This document shows, one piece after another, positions 17,338 through 28,230 of a DNA stretch of 64,000 nt. Source of the DNA: Pseudomonas iridis (GTDB lineage: Bacteria; Pseudomonadota; Gammaproteobacteria; Pseudomonadales; Pseudomonadaceae); the NCBI RefSeq assembly GCF_017980685.1, contig NZ_JACXXO010000003.1, forward strand, positions 186,001 through 250,000. The letters are read 5' to 3'. The notes under the pieces were generated by a model. That model saw only the letters and a program-made list of their open reading frames with translations. It had not been told where the DNA came from and made no database searches. Each line of letters begins with the position of its first letter. The stretch's first letter is position 1. The position numbers and the translations under genes were made by a program.

Positions 17338-18675
17338 ATGACTCCCACACTCACTCTCGCCGCCCCCGAACTGCTCGCCCCCGCCGGCACCCTGAAAAAC
17401 ATGCGTTACGCCTTTGCTTACGGTGCCGATGCGGTTTACGCCGGCCAGCCGCGCTACAGCCTGCGGGTGCGCAACAACGAGTTCGATCACGCCAATCTGG
17501 CACTGGGTATTCGTGAAGCGCAGGCGCAGGGCAAGCGCTTCTACGTGGTGGTCAACATCGCGCCGCACAATGCCAAGCTCAAGACCTTTCTCAAGGACCT
17601 GGCGCCAGTCATCGAGATGGCGCCAGACGCGCTGATCATGTCCGACCCGGGGCTGATCATGCTGGTGCGCCGGCATTTCCCGCAGATGCCGATCCACCTT
17701 TCGGTGCAGGCCAACACGGTGAACTGGGCGAGCGTCGAGTTCTGGCAGCAACAGGGCCTGAGCCGGATTATCCTGTCCCGCGAACTGTCGCTGGAAGAAA
17801 TCGCCGAAATCCGCGAGCAGGTGCCGGGCATGGAGCTGGAGGTGTTCGTTCACGGTGCCCTGTGCATGGCCTATTCCGGACGTTGCCTGCTCTCGGGTTA
17901 CATGAACAAACGTGACGCCAATCAGGGCACCTGCACCAACGCCTGCCGCTGGAAATACTCGGCGCAGGAGGCCACGCAGAATCAGCTGGGCGAGATCGTC
18001 CAGACCTTCCAGCCCGAGCCAACCCTGGGCCTTGGCGCGCCGACCGATCAGGTGTTTCTGCTGCAGGAAGCCAATCGCCCTGACGAATTGATGCCCGCTT
18101 TCGAGGATGAGCACGGCACCTACATCATGAACGCCAAGGATCTGCGCGCGGTCCAGCATGTCGAGCGCCTGACCCGCATGGGCGTGCATTCACTGAAAAT
18201 CGAGGGCCGGACCAAATCGCATTTTTACTGCGCGCGCACCACGCAGGTGTATCGCCGGGCAATTGATGATGCGGTGGCCGGGCGCGAGTTCGATCGCAGC
18301 CTGATGAACGATCTGGAATCACTGGCCCAGCGCGGCTACACCGAGGGTTTCCTGCGTCGCCATGTGCATGACGAGTACCAGAATTATCTGCATGGCAGCT
18401 CGGTCTCGGAGCGACAGCAGTTTGTCGGGGAGTTGACCGGCGAGCGGCGTGACGGATTGGCCGAGGTCAAGGTGAAGAACCGTTTTGCGCTGGGTGATCA
18501 TCTGGAATTGATGACGCCTGGGGGCAACTTTCATTTTGATCTGCAGGAGCTGCGCAACCTCAAGGGTGAAGCTGTCGAGGTGGCGCCGGGGGATGGGCAC
18601 ACGGTGTTCGTGCCGATTCCGGACGGGGTGGATTTGCGCTTCGGGTTGTTGATGCGCGATGTGGCGAATGCCTGA
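17338..18675 (+). CDS. trhP: tRNA 5-hydroxyuridine synthesis protein TrhP (YegQ, U32 family)
   Basis: A 445-residue protein of the U32 peptidase-like family. The N-terminus has ELLAPAGTLKNMRYAFAYGA. A four-cysteine cluster (Cys176, Cys183, Cys199, Cys203 in LCMAYSGRC...GTCTNACRW) would bind an iron-sulfur cluster. In E. coli YegQ/TrhP makes 5-hydroxyuridine at the tRNA wobble position using prephenate, an anaerobic-type hydroxylation. Length and motif match TrhP better than the shorter UbiU/UbiV pair. It stands alone, followed by a repeat. Confidence 0.88.
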   Translation: MTPTLTLAAPELLAPAGTLKNMRYAFAYGADAVYAGQPRYSLRVRNNEFDHANLALGIREAQAQGKRFYVVVNIAPHNAKLKTFLKDLAPVIEMAPDALIMSDPGLIMLVRRHFPQMPIHLSVQANTVNWASVEFWQQQGLSRIILSRELSLEEIAEIREQVPGMELEVFVHGALCMAYSGRCLLSGYMNKRDANQGTCTNACRWKYSAQEATQNQLGEIVQTFQPEPTLGLGAPTDQVFLLQEANRPDELMPAFEDEHGTYIMNAKDLRAVQHVERLTRMGVHSLKIEGRTKSHFYCARTTQVYRRAIDDAVAGREFDRSLMNDLESLAQRGYTEGFLRRHVHDEYQNYLHGSSVSERQQFVGELTGERRDGLAEVKVKNRFALGDHLELMTPGGNFHFDLQELRNLKGEAVEVAPGDGHTVFVPIPDGVDLRFGLLMRDVANA

Positions 18676-18676
18676 A

Positions 18677-18858
18677 AGCCCCTCACCCTAGCCCTCTCCC
18701 AGAGTGAGAGAGGACTGAATGGGGAATATTTCAGAGATTCACCGACATGGACTTGCTTCACCGAATCCATAGTCGACAGAGATTTTTCAGGTCGATGTCG
18801 AGCGTAAAACAACTCGGTCGGCTCCCTCTCCCTCCGGGAGAGGGCTGGGGTGAGGGTA
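18677..18858. repeat. MITE-like intergenic repeat, copy 3 of 5
   Basis: Inverted arms CCCCTCACCCTAGCCCTCTC and GAGAGGGCTGGGGTGAGGGT enclose about 120 bp. The inner part (GAGATTCACCGACATG and ACTCGGTCGGC) is similar to the copy at 53977-54160. Confidence 0.8.
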
Positions 18859-18865
18859 ACTGTTC

Positions 18866-19732
18866 TTACGCAGTGAATTCTTCGCGCAACATCGCCACAA
18901 ACGCCTCGCGCGCCGGGTGCACCCCGGCGTTTTCATGCCAGTAAAACAGATTGTCGATGGCCGTCAGTTCGGGGAACTCATAGCCCACACACCCCGCGCC
19001 TTTGGCGTATTGCTCGAACACCCCTTTGGGCACCAACGCCACGCCAGCCCCCGCACTGACGCACCCGACAATTGCCCCGTAACTGGCCAGGCTGACAATC
19101 GGCAACGCCTGCCCCTGACGCAACAACCAGTGTTCCAGCGCCGCCCGATACGGACAGCCTTGCGGCCACATGAACACGGTTTTGTCCTGAAGATCATCGA
19201 TGCCGTGCACCGGCCCGAACGACGTCGAGGCAATCAGCAGCAACTCTTCGCGATACATCGGTGTGCGTTTGAGCTGGGAACGCTCAACGTCCACCGCGAC
19301 AATCGCGCCGTCGAGGCGGTGGTTCAGCGTGTCGTCGAGCAACTGGCCCCAGGTGCCGGTGGTGAGTTCCAGTGCGACCTGCGGATAACGCTTGTGAAAC
19401 TTCGCAAGCAGCCGTGGCAAACGCCCGGTGGCTGACGATTCGATGGCGCCGATGCGCAGCGGCCCGGATGGCTCGGCCGAGGGATCAACTGCGCGTTTGG
19501 CCTCCGCGGTCAGCGCCAGAATTTTTTGCGCATAGGCTAGAAACGTCTGCCCTGCCGGACTGATGCGCAGCCCACGTCCCTCACGCAGAAACAGTGCAAC
19601 GCCCAACTCCGCCTCCAGCGCCTTGATCCGCGCGGTGATGTTCGACGGCACGCAGAACAGTTTTTCCGCCGCCCGGGCGATGCTGCCCTCCTCGGCCACG
19701 GTCTTGAACATACGGATTTGTGCCAGCTCCAT
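18866..19732 (-). CDS. LysR-family transcriptional regulator
   Basis: A 288-residue LysR-type regulator with an N-terminal winged HTH (MELAQIRMFKTVAEEGSIAR, recognition helix around VPSNITARIKALE) and a periplasmic-binding-protein-like effector domain. The start at ATG 19732 has GAG 8 nt upstream; two earlier in-frame starts crowd that site. It is divergent from the EamA exporter gene with about 100 bp between starts, the usual arrangement when the regulator controls its neighbour. The effector is unknown. Confidence 0.87.
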   Translation of the reverse strand: MELAQIRMFKTVAEEGSIARAAEKLFCVPSNITARIKALEAELGVALFLREGRGLRISPAGQTFLAYAQKILALTAEAKRAVDPSAEPSGPLRIGAIESSATGRLPRLLAKFHKRYPQVALELTTGTWGQLLDDTLNHRLDGAIVAVDVERSQLKRTPMYREELLLIASTSFGPVHGIDDLQDKTVFMWPQGCPYRAALEHWLLRQGQALPIVSLASYGAIVGCVSAGAGVALVPKGVFEQYAKGAGCVGYEFPELTAIDNLFYWHENAGVHPAREAFVAMLREEFTA

Positions 19733-19832
19733 ACTCATCACTCTGAGTGAACATTCAGCGCAGTATAAGTCAGTTGTGGCGAATGATTGCCCGCCCGGAT
19801 ACTCGGCGCATCATGCCTACTGGTGCTCGATC

Positions 19833-20735
19833 ATGCCGTCCCCTGCTTCGCTGAAAATGTTACTGGCCATGGCGTTTGTCGTCGGCTGCTGGGCGTATTC
19901 GCCAACCGGCATCCACATCGGCCTGCAAGCCTACGATCCCGGGCATCTGGCGTTGTTGCGGTTTCTGTTGGCGTCGTTGTTCATGGCGGTCATCGCCGCG
20001 TTCAAAGGCCTTCAACTTCCCCGCGTGAAGGACGTACCACTGCTGTTCGCCCTGGGTTTCTTCGCGGTCAGCCTGCATCACGTCGCGCTGAACATCGGCC
20101 AGCAAAGCGTCAGCGCCGGGGCGTCGAGCGTGCTGGCGCAATCGAGTCCACTGTTCAGCACTTTACTGGCGCGTTTTGTGTTCAAGGATCAAATCACTGT
20201 CTGGCGTTGGGGCTGCGTGTTGCTGGGTTTGGTCGGCGTGGCGATTGTGGTCAGCGGCGATAGTGGTGTGGGCGAGATCGACGCGCATGGCTTACTGATC
20301 TTGCTGGCGGCGGTTTCCTGGAGCATCTATTTCGCCCTGCAAAAGCATCACGCCCGGCGCTATGACAGTTTGAGTCTGACGTGCTACGCGGTGTGGTCGG
20401 GGACATTGCTGTTGCTGATTTATCTGCCGGGGTTGAGCGACGCGGTGATGAAAGCGCCGCTGCGGGTGCAATGGGCAGTGTTGGCGCTGGGTGTGTTTCC
20501 AAGTGCCCTGGCCTATCTGGCGTGGGGGTTTGTGCTCAGGCATGTGGATTTAAGTCGGGCGACCATGACCCTGTACCTGATTCCGCCGACGGCGATGGGG
20601 ATTGCGTCGGTGGGGCTGGGCGAGCGGCCGACCCTGTTGATGCTGGCGGGCTCGGCGGTGGTATTGGTCAGTGTGCTGGCGTTGAATCTGGAGCGGCAGT
20701 TTTGGCTGGGGCGGACTGCGTGCGCTAATCATTGA
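19833..20735 (+). CDS. EamA/DMT-family transporter
   Basis: A 300-residue protein with ten predicted membrane helices in two EamA repeats. It starts MPSPASLKMLLAMAFVVGCW and includes SAGASSVLAQSSPLFSTLLA near residue 90 and LSRATMTLYLIPPTAMG near residue 250. Members export amino acids or related metabolites. The start was taken at 19833; an upstream reading of 90 codons covers the divergent LysR gene and was rejected. Likely regulated by that LysR gene. Confidence 0.85.
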   Translation: MPSPASLKMLLAMAFVVGCWAYSPTGIHIGLQAYDPGHLALLRFLLASLFMAVIAAFKGLQLPRVKDVPLLFALGFFAVSLHHVALNIGQQSVSAGASSVLAQSSPLFSTLLARFVFKDQITVWRWGCVLLGLVGVAIVVSGDSGVGEIDAHGLLILLAAVSWSIYFALQKHHARRYDSLSLTCYAVWSGTLLLLIYLPGLSDAVMKAPLRVQWAVLALGVFPSALAYLAWGFVLRHVDLSRATMTLYLIPPTAMGIASVGLGERPTLLMLAGSAVVLVSVLALNLERQFWLGRTACANH

Positions 20736-20755
20736 TATCGAGTGAGACGGATGCC

Positions 20756-20838
20756 GCCATCGCTGGCAAGCCAGCTCCCACAGGGTTCGGGGTTGTACAA
20801 AGGTTCTGCTGCACACCCGCATAACCTGTGGGAGCCAT
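20756..20838. repeat. REP pair, second arm truncated
   Basis: CATCGCTGGCAAGCCAGCTC followed after about 60 bp by CCTGTGGGAGCC, which is only the end of the inverse copy. Confidence 0.75.
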
Positions 20839-20863
20839 CACATCAATCAGAGCCAGCTGCCCA

Positions 20864-21094
20864 TCAGCGCCGATCATCCGACAACGGCGTCGGCTCATCC
20901 GCTGGCGGCATTTCTTCATCCGCCGGTGGGTCCTTCCAGTCCTCCGGCCGATCGGCGTCACTCAACGGATCGCGCCCCGGAGTCATCCCTGGCGGTGCAT
21001 CGTGATCGCCCAGTGACGGCTCATCGGTGCCGGGCACCGGGAGGGTTGGGTCGGAGGGAAGCACTCCCCCCTGAAACAGCAAGTCGTTAGCCAT
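20864..21094 (-). CDS. Small proline/aspartate-rich protein, unknown function
   Basis: A 76-residue protein starting MANDLLFQGGVLPSDPTLPV, very rich in Pro, Asp and Glu (for example ADEEMPPADEPTPLSDDRR), probably disordered. The ribosome site GAGGTGCGTC before the ATG nearly repeats the leader of the gene at 5595-5798, supporting a shared small family. It lies about 90 bp downstream of the glucarate repressor gene on the same strand. A longer frame to 21412 overlaps that gene and is rejected. Confidence 0.65.
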   Translation of the reverse strand: MANDLLFQGGVLPSDPTLPVPGTDEPSLGDHDAPPGMTPGRDPLSDADRPEDWKDPPADEEMPPADEPTPLSDDRR

Positions 21095-21186
21095 GACGCA
21101 CCTCACCAAAGAGGTCCGGAAAACCCGGGCCGTACAGTTTGGAATCGGCCCCGGGAACGGCGTGCCATCGAACAGACCAACGGCGC

Positions 21187-21900
21187 TCAACCCTGTGCGA
21201 GGAACCGGTCGCGACTGTTGGTCAGATGCAGCCACATGGCTGCCCGCGCTGCATCCGGATCCTGGCGCTTGATCGCATTCAAAATCGCCTCGTGCTCCAG
21301 ATTGGCCAGTTGCCCCAGCTTGCTCAAATCCGACGCCCCGCGCTCGACTGCATTGACCCGCGCCCGCGGAATCATCGCGTTGCCCAAGTGCTGCATGATC
21401 TCGCTGAAGCACACATTGCCAGTGGCCTCGGCGATCAACAGATGAAAGCGCCGATCAGCCTCAACGCAGCTGTCGTTGTTGGCCAACAGACGCTGATAGT
21501 CATCCAGCGCCTGGCGCATCTGCAGCACTTGCTGCTCGCTGCGGCGCTGCGCCGCCAGCGCCACGGCTTGCGTCTCCAGCCCCATGCGCAATTCAAGAAT
21601 GCTGCGCACCCCGAGCGCGGTGTCGACGTTCAACCGCAACCCCTGCTCCGGCGCCCGCTCGATCACGAACGTGCCGATGCCATGCCGGGTCTCGACCAGC
21701 CCCGACGCCTGCAATTTGGAAATCGCCTCGCGCACCACTGTGCGGCTGACCCCGTATTCCTGAACGATGGAATTCTCCGACGGCAATTTGTCGCCGGGCG
21801 ACATTTGCCCGAGCAGGATGCTCTGGGTGAGCTTCTCCACCAGGTCGTGGGCCAGGTTGTGCGCACGTTTGCGCGCGGGGGCGTCGAGGTCTTCTTGCAT
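21187..21900 (-). CDS. FadR-subfamily GntR repressor of the glucarate genes
   Basis: A 237-residue regulator. The winged HTH spans residues 15-80 (MSPGDKLPSENSIVQEYGVS followed by TVVREAISKLQASGLVETR), and the all-helical FCD domain (residues 95-225) carries ligand and metal-site histidines (RRFHLLIAEATGN, LEHEAILNAI). It is divergent from glucarate uptake and dehydratase genes. Two exact TNGTNNNACNA operator matches lie in the intergenic region, one near its own start, so autoregulation and repression of gudP-gudD are likely, relieved by glucarate or a pathway intermediate. The start follows a weak GGAA site. Confidence 0.85.
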   Translation of the reverse strand: MQEDLDAPARKRAHNLAHDLVEKLTQSILLGQMSPGDKLPSENSIVQEYGVSRTVVREAISKLQASGLVETRHGIGTFVIERAPEQGLRLNVDTALGVRSILELRMGLETQAVALAAQRRSEQQVLQMRQALDDYQRLLANNDSCVEADRRFHLLIAEATGNVCFSEIMQHLGNAMIPRARVNAVERGASDLSKLGQLANLEHEAILNAIKRQDPDAARAAMWLHLTNSRDRFLAQG

Positions 21901-21988
21901 GGTCGGTTCCGGTGAACGGGGCTTGCGGATCGTAGCACTGCGGGGATGGCTGACAAGGGTCGATGTTACTCCTCTGGGCCCGATCAAC

Positions 21989-21999
21989 TTGTATGACAA
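21989..21999. promoter_or_regulatory. FadR/GntR-type operator near the repressor gene
   Basis: TTGTATGACAA is an exact match to the FadR-subfamily palindrome TNGTNNNACNA, 89 bp upstream of the repressor start. Confidence 0.65.
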
Positions 22000-22176
22000 C
22001 ACTCAATTCCTGCGGAAAAACGCATTCAGGAATTAAGCGTTTCGCTGAACCAACATGCGGAGCTGTTCAAAAGACACGCCCGCGCAACACAAGAAAAACC
22101 CAGTAAAAACGGACTTTACGACCCAAAAAAGCATAAGAAATCTGCCTCTCCAAAGAATTTAGTCGGTCCTTCCCAC

Positions 22177-22208
22177 TTGTAGGACAAAAAAACCTAGTTG
22201 TATGATGT
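22177..22208 (+). promoter_or_regulatory. gudP promoter overlapped by paired repressor operators
   Basis: TTGTAGGACAA (22177-22187) is an exact TNGTNNNACNA match. A second, half-degenerate copy TTGTATGATGT starts at 22198, 21 bp later (two helical turns). The same DNA reads as a promoter with -35 TTGTAG (22177-22182), an 18-bp spacer and -10 TATGAT (22201-22206). Repressor binding would therefore cover both promoter boxes. Confidence 0.6.
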
Positions 22209-22269
22209 CTATCAACAACGCAGCACCCAGCCCTACCCCGCATAAAAATAATCAGTGGGAGAAAACCTA

Positions 22270-23616
22270 GTGAAAACCTCCGTCTCCGGGATGAACGAGG
22301 GCGTTGACCCAACGCTGGCGTCCGCCATCTCGAAAGTGAAACGCCACGTCTTGCCGCTCTTCGTGATCATGTTCATCGTCAATTACATTGACCGGGTGAA
22401 CATCGGTTTCGTCCGTACCCATATGGAACATGACCTGGGCATCGGCGCCGCCGCTTACGGCTTCGGCGCCGGCCTGTTCTTCATCGGTTATGCGCTGTTC
22501 GAAGTCCCCTCCAACATGCTTTTGCAGAAGGTCGGCGCACGTATCTGGCTGACCCGAATCATGTTCACCTGGGGCGTGGTCGCTACCTGCATGGCGTTCA
22601 TCCAGAACGAAACCCACTTCTACATCCTGCGTTTCCTGCTCGGTGTCGCCGAGGCCGGGTTCTTTCCCGGGGTGATCTACTACTTCACTCGCTGGCTGCC
22701 CGGCGCCGAACGCGGTAAAGCCATTGCGATTTTCCTCAGCGGCTCGGCCATTGCGTCCCTGATCTCCGGCCCGCTGTCCGGCCTGCTCCTGCAAATCAAC
22801 GGGCTGGGCATGCACGGCTGGCAATGGATGTACTTTATTGAAGGGATGTTTTCGGTGTGCCTGTGCGTGTTCGTCTGGTTCTGGCTCGACGCCAAACCTC
22901 ACGATGCAAAATGGCTGAGCCGCGCCGAACAGGACGCGCTCGTCACGGCCATCGACGACGAACAGAAGGCCCGCGAAGCTGCCACACCGATCCGGCCATC
23001 AATGGGCAAACTGCTCAAGGATCGGCAGATCATCCTGTTCTGCCTGATCTACTTCTTCATTCAATTGACGATCTACGCCGCGACCTTCTGGCTGCCGAGC
23101 ATCATCAAGAAGATGGGCGAACTCAGCGATGTGCAGGTCGGCTTGTTCAACTCGATTCCGTGGCTGCTGTCGATTGTCGGCATGTATGCCTTCGCCTCCC
23201 TCTCCACCAAATGGAAACACCAGCAGGCATGGGTCGCCGCTGCGCTGCTGATCGCTGCAGCGGGGATGTTCATGTCCACCACGGGTGGGCCGATCTTCGC
23301 CTTCGTTGCGATCTGCTTTGCGGCGCTGGGTTTCAAGTCGGCTTCGTCGCTGTTCTGGCCGATTCCGCAGGCTTATCTGGATGCCCGGATTGCCGCCGCC
23401 GTGATAGCGCTGATCAACTCGGTGGGCAACCTCGGCGGCTTCGTTGCGCCGACCACTTTCGGTCTGCTCGAAGAACACACCGGCTCGATTCAGGGTGGCC
23501 TCTACGGCTTGGCCGCTACCTCGATCATTGCCGCGATCATCGTCTTCTTCGCCCGCACCAAGCCCAGGCCGGCTGCGGATATTGCTATAGCTGAAACTGC
23601 GCCGAAACACGCCTGA
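22270..23616 (+). CDS. gudP: MFS D-glucarate/galactarate-type transporter
   Basis: A 448-residue MFS protein of the anion:cation symporter (ACS) family, with 12 membrane helices. After a polar N-terminus it reads [20 protein letters not shown], the diagnostic ACS first helix with its Arg/Asp pair, and later [20 protein letters not shown] in helix 4. Length equals E. coli GudP. The start is GTG 22270 with GGGAG upstream. It is followed 29 bp later by glucarate dehydratase, so the likely substrate is glucarate or a closely related aldarate. Confidence 0.85.
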   Translation: MKTSVSGMNEGVDPTLASAISKVKRHVLPLFVIMFIVNYIDRVNIGFVRTHMEHDLGIGAAAYGFGAGLFFIGYALFEVPSNMLLQKVGARIWLTRIMFTWGVVATCMAFIQNETHFYILRFLLGVAEAGFFPGVIYYFTRWLPGAERGKAIAIFLSGSAIASLISGPLSGLLLQINGLGMHGWQWMYFIEGMFSVCLCVFVWFWLDAKPHDAKWLSRAEQDALVTAIDDEQKAREAATPIRPSMGKLLKDRQIILFCLIYFFIQLTIYAATFWLPSIIKKMGELSDVQVGLFNSIPWLLSIVGMYAFASLSTKWKHQQAWVAAALLIAAAGMFMSTTGGPIFAFVAICFAALGFKSASSLFWPIPQAYLDARIAAAVIALINSVGNLGGFVAPTTFGLLEEHTGSIQGGLYGLAATSIIAAIIVFFARTKPRPAADIAIAETAPKHA

Positions 23617-23645
23617 TTCTGAAAGATACGAAAAGGATAAAAACA

Positions 23646-24989
23646 ATGAACGCACACGACACCGCCAAAGCCCCGATCATCACTGACATGCAGGTCATTC
23701 CGGTGGCCGGCCACGATGGCATGCTGCTTAATCTGAGCGGCGCCCACGGGCCATTTTTCACCCGCAACATCGTCATTCTCAAGGACAACGCCGGCCACAC
23801 CGGTGTCGGTGAAGTACCCGGTGGCGAGCGCATTCGCCAGACGCTGGAAGACGCACGCAGCCTGGTCATCGGCAGCCCGATCGGCACGTATCAAAAGATG
23901 CTCAACCAGGTGCGTCAGACCTTTGCCGACCGCGATGCCGGCGGCCGCGGCCTGCAAACCTTCGACCTGCGCATCACTATTCACGCGGTCACCGGCCTCG
24001 AAGCCGCACTGCTCGACTTGCTCGGTCAGCACCTCGACGTGCCAGTCGCGGCGCTGCTCGGCGAAGGCCAGCAACGCGACGAAGTGAAGATGCTCGGCTA
24101 CCTGTTTTACGTCGGCGACCAGCACGAAACCGACCTCGCCTACCGCAGCGAACCGGACGCCGACAACGACTGGTTCCGCGTACGTCACGAGAAGGCCATG
24201 ACCGCCGAAGCCGTGGTGCGCCTCGCCGAAGCGGCCCACGCGAAATACGGCTTCAAGGATTTCAAGCTCAAGGGCGGCGTGCTCAGTGGCGACGCGGAAA
24301 TCGAAGCGGTCACGGCGCTGGCCGAACGCTTCCCGCAGGCGCGCATCACCCTCGACCCGAACGGCGCCTGGTCACTCAAGGAAGCGATCCGCTTGTGCCG
24401 CGACCAGCATCAGGTTCTGGCGTATGCGGAAGACCCGTGCGGTGCGGAAAACGGTTATTCCGGCCGCGAAGTCATGGCTGAATTTCGCCGCGCCACCGGC
24501 CTGAAAACCGCCACCAACATGATCGCCACCGACTGGCGCGAAATGGGCCATGCGATTCAGTTGCAATCGGTGGACATCCCGCTGGCCGACCCGCACTTCT
24601 GGACCATGCAGGGCTCCGTGCGCGTGGCGCAGATGTGCCATGAGTGGGGACTGACCTGGGGCTCGCACTCCAACAACCACTTCGATATTTCGTTGGCCAT
24701 GTTCACCCATGTTGCGGCGGCAGCACCGGGTGAAATCACCGCCATCGACACCCACTGGATCTGGCAGGACGGCCAGCGCCTGACCAAGGCACCGCTGCAA
24801 ATCGTCGAAGGTTGCGTGCAGGTGCCGAAGGCATCGGGGCTGGGTGTGGAAGTGGATATGGATCAGGTGGCCAAGGCTCACGAACTGTACAAAGGCATGG
24901 GCCTTGGCGCGCGGGATGACAGCGTGGCGATGCAGTTTCTGATTCCGGGCTGGAAGTTCGATAACAAGCGGCCGTGTCTGGTGCGCTAA
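23646..24989 (+). CDS. gudD: D-glucarate dehydratase
   Basis: A 447-residue enolase-superfamily enzyme. It converts D-glucarate (and usually L-idarate) to 5-dehydro-4-deoxy-D-glucarate. The catalytic KxK motif is Lys207-Leu-Lys209 (FKLKGG) and the general-base His341 lies in GSHSNNHFD; these equal Lys205, Lys207 and His339 of E. coli GudD. Metal ligands sit in LDPNGAW and AEDPCG. It lies 29 bp after the transporter and is probably co-transcribed. The next steps of the pathway are not in this window. Confidence 0.95.
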   Translation: MNAHDTAKAPIITDMQVIPVAGHDGMLLNLSGAHGPFFTRNIVILKDNAGHTGVGEVPGGERIRQTLEDARSLVIGSPIGTYQKMLNQVRQTFADRDAGGRGLQTFDLRITIHAVTGLEAALLDLLGQHLDVPVAALLGEGQQRDEVKMLGYLFYVGDQHETDLAYRSEPDADNDWFRVRHEKAMTAEAVVRLAEAAHAKYGFKDFKLKGGVLSGDAEIEAVTALAERFPQARITLDPNGAWSLKEAIRLCRDQHQVLAYAEDPCGAENGYSGREVMAEFRRATGLKTATNMIATDWREMGHAIQLQSVDIPLADPHFWTMQGSVRVAQMCHEWGLTWGSHSNNHFDISLAMFTHVAAAAPGEITAIDTHWIWQDGQRLTKAPLQIVEGCVQVPKASGLGVEVDMDQVAKAHELYKGMGLGARDDSVAMQFLIPGWKFDNKRPCLVR

Positions 24990-25061
24990 CGCTTCACTGA
25001 CATCACGGATCTCCTGCACTCTCAATTTTGCAGGAGGTAGGTGATTGCCGGTCCGAGACAT

Positions 25062-25164
25062 AAACCTGTGGGAGCTGGCTTGCCAGCGATGACGTCAACA
25101 CGGGCAACATTGAAGGTGACTGACCCAACGCTATCGCTGGCAAGCCAGCTCCCACAGGGTCGTG
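25062..25164. repeat. REPIN (inverted REP pair)
   Basis: CCTGTGGGAGCTGGCTTGCC and its inverse GGCAAGCCAGCTCCCACAGG flank about 60 bp between gudD and ampR. Confidence 0.9.
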
Positions 25165-25166
25165 TG

Positions 25167-26039
25167 CTAGAAAGCGATTTGTAGCAGCCAGTTTTTAAAC
25201 GCATTCATCGCCGTCGTCTCCGGCCGCGACTGTAACCGCGTCAGCCAGTAACTCCCGGTAGTGATCTCGATCGCGAACGGCTGGCGGATTGTATCCGCCG
25301 CCAGTTGCCGGGCAAACATCAGCGGCGGGGCCAACGCCACGCCACTGCCCTGCAACGCCGCTTCCATCATCGCCAGCGACGAGTCGAACATGATGCTTTG
25401 CGGCGGCGCGGCCTGTGTCGCCAGACCTGCCGCCTGAAACCACGCTGGCCATTCATCAGTGCGATAGGAACGCAGCAACGTCTGCTGCAACAGATCCCCC
25501 GGCATGTGCAATTGCCGGGCGATCTCCGGCACGCACAGCACTGATAGCGGCGCATCGAGCAAGCGCATCGCCTCGATACCGTGCCAGGCGCCAGCGCCAA
25601 AGCGGATCGCATAATCCAGCCCTTCGGCGGCAACATCCACGCGATTGTTGTGCGTCGACAGCCGTAAATCTATGAGCGGATGTTTCGCCCGGAAGTCCGC
25701 AAGCCTTGGCAACAGCCAACCCACGGCGAAAGTGCCGACCGCACCGACGGTCAACATCTCGCGATACTGTCCACCGGCAAGGCGTTCGAGGATCTGCGCG
25801 ATGTGATCAAACGAGGTGCTTAACACCGGCAGCAACGTTTCGCCTTCACTGGTCAGCATCAGCCCGCGGGGCAGGCGTTTGAACAGTGTTACGTTGAGCT
25901 GCGCTTCGAGGCTTTTGACCTGATGACTGACGGCAGCCTGAGTCACGCACAGCTCCACGGCAGCTCGAGTGAAACTCAAGTGACGCGCCGATGCTTCGAA
26001 AGCGCGCAGTGCATTGAGCGGCAATTGCGGTCGAATCAT
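25167..26039 (-). CDS. ampR: AmpR, LysR-type regulator of class C beta-lactamase
   Basis: A 290-residue regulator that matches AmpR closely: MIRPQLPLNALRAFEASARH at the start, HTH residues 20-45 (LSFTRAAVELCVTQAAVSHQ), then VGAVGTFAVGWLLPRLADFR near residue 95 and HGIEAMRLLDAPL near residue 150. AmpR binds the ampR-ampC intergenic region. It represses ampC when bound to UDP-MurNAc-pentapeptide and activates it when bound to 1,6-anhydro-muropeptides released during beta-lactam exposure. It is divergent from ampC, as expected, with 160 bp between starts. Confidence 0.95.
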   Translation of the reverse strand: MIRPQLPLNALRAFEASARHLSFTRAAVELCVTQAAVSHQVKSLEAQLNVTLFKRLPRGLMLTSEGETLLPVLSTSFDHIAQILERLAGGQYREMLTVGAVGTFAVGWLLPRLADFRAKHPLIDLRLSTHNNRVDVAAEGLDYAIRFGAGAWHGIEAMRLLDAPLSVLCVPEIARQLHMPGDLLQQTLLRSYRTDEWPAWFQAAGLATQAAPPQSIMFDSSLAMMEAALQGSGVALAPPLMFARQLAADTIRQPFAIEITTGSYWLTRLQSRPETTAMNAFKNWLLQIAF

Positions 26040-27366
<1,327 letters not shown>

Positions 27367-27412
27367 AGATCAAGAGATCGCAGCCTTCGGCAGCGCCCTT
27401 TTTGCAGGCAAT

Positions 27413-27447
27413 AAAAATGGGCGACCTTTAGAGGTCGCCCATTTTTT
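27413..27447. terminator. Bidirectional terminator between ampC and the DUF4174 gene
   Basis: AAAAATGGGCGACCT pairs with AGGTCGCCCATTTTTT around a 4-nt loop. It serves both convergent genes. A repeat of the GATCGCAGCC type lies just before it (27371-27400). Confidence 0.92.
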
Positions 27448-27463
27448 GATTCAAGTCGAACCC

Positions 27464-28024
27464 TCAATCATTTGGCATTTCTGGCGCCTTGGCAGGTTTG
27501 CCCGGCTTGGCGCCTTTCGCACCTTTGGCCGGTTCAGGTTCGGCAGCGGCCGGGGCCTGGGCTGCTGCTGCGGCGGCCGCTTCTTTCTCGGCCATGGGCA
27601 TGGCGTCGATTGTGTCGAAGATTTTCTTCAGGTCGATGGTCTTTGCGTCATCTCCCGAGGCGGAGAGTTTGGTCTCGCCGTCCTTGCCCACCAGGAACAC
27701 TTTCGGATAAGCCCCGGCGCCCAGCTTCAGCGAGCGCAGCAGGGCCATGGTCTCTTGCTGGCCCATGTCCTTGCCGTCGAGCTGACCCGACATACTGAGA
27801 ATGGTGTAAACCTTGATATTGCGATCGGCGACGCCCTTTTTGTTGGCCGGGTCGTCCAGCGACGTTTTCAGGTTCAGCCACACGGGGTCGGCGGTGCTTT
27901 GCGCGATCACGATCAGCGGTCGGGCGCGGCCCATGTCTGCGGCAATCGGCGAATCGTTGTCAGCGGCGAACAGGGGGCCGGCAACTGCCAGCAAGAGTGT
28001 CAGGGTCAGTGACCTGATGAGCAT
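27464..28024 (-). CDS. Exported DUF4174 (thioredoxin-like) protein
   Basis: A 186-residue protein with a signal peptide (MLIRSLTLTLLLAVAGPLFA then ADND), a central thioredoxin-like domain of DUF4174 type (RPLIVIAQSTADPVWLNL and YPKVFLVGKDGETKL) that lacks a CxxC pair, and a low-complexity Ala/Pro/Lys tail (KGAKGAKPGKPAKAP). It is probably periplasmic. The start was set at the second ATG (28024) because AGGAG is directly against the first. Function unknown. Confidence 0.8.
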   Translation of the reverse strand: MLIRSLTLTLLLAVAGPLFAADNDSPIAADMGRARPLIVIAQSTADPVWLNLKTSLDDPANKKGVADRNIKVYTILSMSGQLDGKDMGQQETMALLRSLKLGAGAYPKVFLVGKDGETKLSASGDDAKTIDLKKIFDTIDAMPMAEKEAAAAAAAQAPAAAEPEPAKGAKGAKPGKPAKAPEMPND

Positions 28025-28230
28025 GCGCATCTCCTTTTGATATCCACGCTCTAATGATTGCGCATCGCGGCGATTGTTCCGGCGTATCCGGCAAATATCT
28101 GTCGCCCTGCCAGAAGCTTAGGTCAGCCCCGACATTGCGCAACTGCACAAACGCGATTGCCACGCCAATTTGATTACCGTTCATGAGCGCATTAGGGTGG
28201 CTGTTCTGCTCACGAAATGGAGGTCACCGC

